A stretch of 6,790 bases of DNA from contig PLTE01000043.1 of assembly GCA_003164375.1 (NCBI GenBank), positions 285-7,074 on the forward strand. Direction: 5' to 3'. Made by a program: the position numbers and the translations under genes. Under the pieces are notes generated by a model. The model did no database searches. It was given only the letters and a program-made list of their open reading frames with translations, and was not told the origin of the DNA. Positions 5,350-6,790 of the stretch are shown piece by piece. The DNA comes from Hyphomicrobiales bacterium. Lineage in GTDB: Bacteria > Pseudomonadota > Alphaproteobacteria > Rhizobiales > Xanthobacteraceae. The number at the start of each line of letters is the position of its first letter. The stretch's first letter is position 1.

Positions 5350-5799
5350 TTATCCCCCGAGCAGCTTCTTCACCAGCGCGCCGGCCTTGGCGAAGTCCAT
5401 CCGTCCGCCGAATCGCTGCTTGAGCGCCGCCATGGCGCGGCCCATGTCCTTGAGCGTCTCGGCTTCGATCTCCTTGATCAGCGCGGAAATCGCATGCGCC
5501 GCGTCGACGTCGGACATTTTCTTGGGCAGGTAGGCGGTGATGATCTCGATCTCCTCGCGCTCCTGGGCGGCAAGCTCGGCGCGGCCGGCCTTCTCATAGA
5601 TGCCGAGCGATTCTTCACGCTGCTTGACCATCTTGCCCATCACATCGAGGATATCGGCGTCCGACAACGTGATGCGCTCGGCGCCGCTGGTCTCGCGTGC
5701 CAGAATCGCGGCGTTGATGAGGCGGAGCGTCGAAACGCGGCGCGCCTGGCCGGCCTTCATCGCTTCATTCAAGGCGATTTTGATATCGTCGCGGAGCAC
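5350..5799 (-). CDS. yqeY: GatB/YqeY domain protein
   Basis: The 149-residue cytoplasmic protein matches the YqeY family in length and motifs. These are an N-terminal helical part with RRVSTLRLINAAI (20-32), KQREESLGIYEKAGRAEL (59-76), EREEIEIITAYLPKKMS (80-96), and a C-terminal KDMGRAMAALKQRFGGRMD (117-135). The C-terminal part is homologous to the tRNA-binding tail domain of the amidotransferase subunit GatB. The free-standing protein is thought to relate to tRNA-dependent amidation, but its exact role is not established. The start is GTG at 5797-5799, with GAGG (5805-5808) five bases upstream. It lies 35 bases after the small membrane-protein gene. In many bacteria yqeY lies directly before dnaG and rpoD; here two catabolic genes intervene. 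Confidence 0.94.
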   Translation of the reverse strand: MLRDDIKIALNEAMKAGQARRVSTLRLINAAILARETSGAERITLSDADILDVMGKMVKQREESLGIYEKAGRAELAAQEREEIEIITAYLPKKMSDVDAAHAISALIKEIEAETLKDMGRAMAALKQRFGGRMDFAKAGALVKKLLGG

Positions 5800-5802
5800 G
5801 TC

Positions 5803-5828
5803 GACCTCACTGTTTGGACATCACTGTT
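5803..5828 (-). repeat. Near-perfect 12-bp direct repeat at the yqeY ribosome site
   Basis: On the plus strand GACCTCACTGTT (5803-5814) and GACATCACTGTT (5817-5828) differ at one base, with a period of 14. The copy nearest the gene contains the GAGG used for translation; the other has GATG instead. It looks like a small slippage duplication of the initiation region. Confidence 0.55.
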
Positions 5829-5834
5829 GGCACT

Positions 5835-6068
5835 TCACAATTGCGCGGACGCGCCGGAGGGCCGCAGCCACCACCGCCGCAGCGCGACAACGGCCCACAC
5901 CGCCTCGACCACTCCGAACGGCCAGGCGCCTTGCATAAATCCATAGATCGATCCCAATGCACAAGCGCCCGCGAACGCCAGAATGAATACACGGCCGCGA
6001 TCCTCGACGGCATAGAAAATCAGCATCGCGGTGACGGCAACGAGTCCGAATGCCGTAAGCCAGTCCAC
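5835..6068 (-). CDS. Small hydrophobic membrane protein, function unknown
   Basis: The 77-residue product begins MDWLTAFGLVAVTAM and has three likely membrane segments, at about 4-20, 27-45 and 50-63, separated by a short charged loop (VEDRGR, 21-26) and a GAWP turn (47-50). It ends in a basic tail, RRWWLRPSG. The start is GTG at 6066-6068, with GAGG (6079-6082) ten bases upstream, a slightly long spacing. I believe similar short proteins occur beside carA in Bradyrhizobium relatives, which would support it as a real gene, but I cannot check this here. It is the first gene of the leftward group with yqeY and is divergent from carA across a 52-base gap. No function can be assigned; the absence of catalytic-looking residues suggests a structural or accessory membrane role. 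Confidence 0.72.
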   Translation of the reverse strand: MDWLTAFGLVAVTAMLIFYAVEDRGRVFILAFAGACALGSIYGFMQGAWPFGVVEAVWAVVALRRWWLRPSGASAQL

Positions 6069-6083
6069 GTGGTTTTAGCCTCT

Positions 6084-6112
6084 TTGACGCCGCGAAGACC
6101 CGGGGCTATGTA
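6084..6112 (+). promoter_or_regulatory. Possible carA promoter
   Basis: TTGACG (6084-6089, 5 of 6 to the -35 consensus) is followed after 17 bases by TATGTA (6107-6112, 3 of 6 to the -10). The expected transcription start, about 6119-6121, is at or next to the carA ATG, which would make the mRNA nearly leaderless. The -10 match is poor, so this is only a candidate. Confidence 0.35.
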
Positions 6113-6120
6113 GGCCGCTC

Positions 6121-6790
6121 ATGACGCGCGAACAAGACGATTCCGGCTGGTCGGAGCCTACTCCGACGGCGCTGTTGGTTCTTGCCGACGGCACCGTGCT
6201 CGAAGGCACAGGCTTCGGCGCCACCGGCCATGCCGTCGGCGAGGTCTGCTTTAATACGGCGATGACCGGCTATCAGGAGATTCTCACCGATCCGTCTTAT
6301 GCCGGACAGATCATCACCTTCACTTTTCCCCATATCGGCAATGTCGGCACCAACGACGAGGACATCGAGACCGTCAACCTCGCGGCGACGCCCGGCGCCC
6401 GCGGCATCGTGCTGCATTCGGCGATCACACAGCCCTCGAACTACCGCTCGACCCGCCCGCTCGATCTCTGGCTGAAAAACCGCGGCGTGATCGGGCTCGC
6501 CGGGCTCGATACCCGCGCGCTCACGGCGCTGATCCGCGAGAAAGGCATGCCGAACGCGGTGATCGCGCATGAGCCGTCCGGCCGCTTCGATCTCGATGCG
6601 CTCAAGCGCGAGGCTTCAGCCTGGCCGGGCCTCGTCGGCATGGACCTGGTGCCGATGGTGACGACCGGGCAGCGTTTCACCTGGGACGAAACGCCATGGC
6701 AATGGGGCGAGGGCTATGGCCGGCAAAATTCGGCCGAGGGTGGCCCTGAGTTCCACGTCGTCGCCATCGATTACGGCATCAAGCGCAACA
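6121..6790 (+). CDS. carA: Carbamoyl phosphate synthase small (glutaminase) subunit, N-terminal part; gene continues past the right edge
   Basis: CarA hydrolyses glutamine and passes ammonia to CarB, which makes carbamoyl phosphate for arginine and pyrimidine synthesis in the cytoplasm. The window holds 223 codons. After a short leader (1-15), the CarA-specific N-terminal domain has ALLVLADGTVLEGTGFGA (17-34), GEVCFNTAMTGYQEILTDPS (40-59), FPHIGNVGTNDED (69-81) and GLAGLDTRALTALIREKG (125-142). All are near-invariant family signatures. The class I glutamine amidotransferase domain is just starting (VVAIDYGIKRN, 213-223); its catalytic Cys and His lie outside the window. ATG 6121 has only a weak AGG upstream, and no in-frame start precedes it within the gap. 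It is transcribed away from the membrane protein/yqeY group. No frameshift or stop is seen. Confidence 0.97.
   Translation, partial: MTREQDDSGWSEPTPTALLVLADGTVLEGTGFGATGHAVGEVCFNTAMTGYQEILTDPSYAGQIITFTFPHIGNVGTNDEDIETVNLAATPGARGIVLHSAITQPSNYRSTRPLDLWLKNRGVIGLAGLDTRALTALIREKGMPNAVIAHEPSGRFDLDALKREASAWPGLVGMDLVPMVTTGQRFTWDETPWQWGEGYGRQNSAEGGPEFHVVAIDYGIKRN

Noticed and set aside
4508..5533. 341-residue plus-strand reading frame
   Set aside because: It lies antisense to the dioxygenase and yqeY, has no recognisable motif, and is a typical GC-rich shadow.

Overview
The window looks like the chromosome of a GC-rich alphaproteobacterium of the order Rhizobiales, most likely the Bradyrhizobium/Xanthobacteraceae group. 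The pointers are a divergent carA, a small membrane-protein gene, yqeY, dnaG and rpoD in one neighbourhood, a Bug-type solute-binding protein, and the style of the RpoD and YqeY sequences. This placement rests on remembered family patterns; no search was run.

Layout, left to right. The start of rpoD (major sigma factor) runs leftward off the window from 508. A gene-free stretch (509-901) holds several short repeats and hairpins. At 902-1222, still on the minus strand, is an open but start-less fragment that reads like the last ~107 codons of a Bradyrhizobium-type DnaG. Directly upstream of it, in another frame, lies a complete and different dnaG (1219-3150). This resident primase is clearly poorer in GC (about 50% in a hand-counted sample) than the fragment (about 63%) and the genes beyond it (70-75% in samples). 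Its upstream region (3151-3343) is very AT-rich and carries a good promoter and DnaA-box-like sites. Further right, all on the minus strand, are a periplasmic Bug/TctC-type binding protein (3344-4315), a two-domain extradiol ring-cleavage dioxygenase of the VOC superfamily (4421-5344), yqeY (5350-5799) and a small membrane protein (5835-6068). From 6121, carA (carbamoyl phosphate synthase small subunit) runs rightward off the end.

How the genes fit together. dnaG and rpoD are the replication-transcription part of a macromolecular-synthesis neighbourhood, and yqeY is a frequent neighbour of both. The Bug and dioxygenase genes look like accessory catabolic cargo placed between yqeY and dnaG. 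carA starts an unrelated divergent unit for arginine and pyrimidine synthesis.

The main discovery candidate is the dnaG locus. Its helicase-binding C-terminal region appears twice, in two different versions, frames and base compositions. The simplest reading is that an incoming dnaG displaced the ancestral primase gene in place and left the ancestral 3' end as a scar. The resident primase also lacks all four zinc ligands of the usual CHC2 domain.
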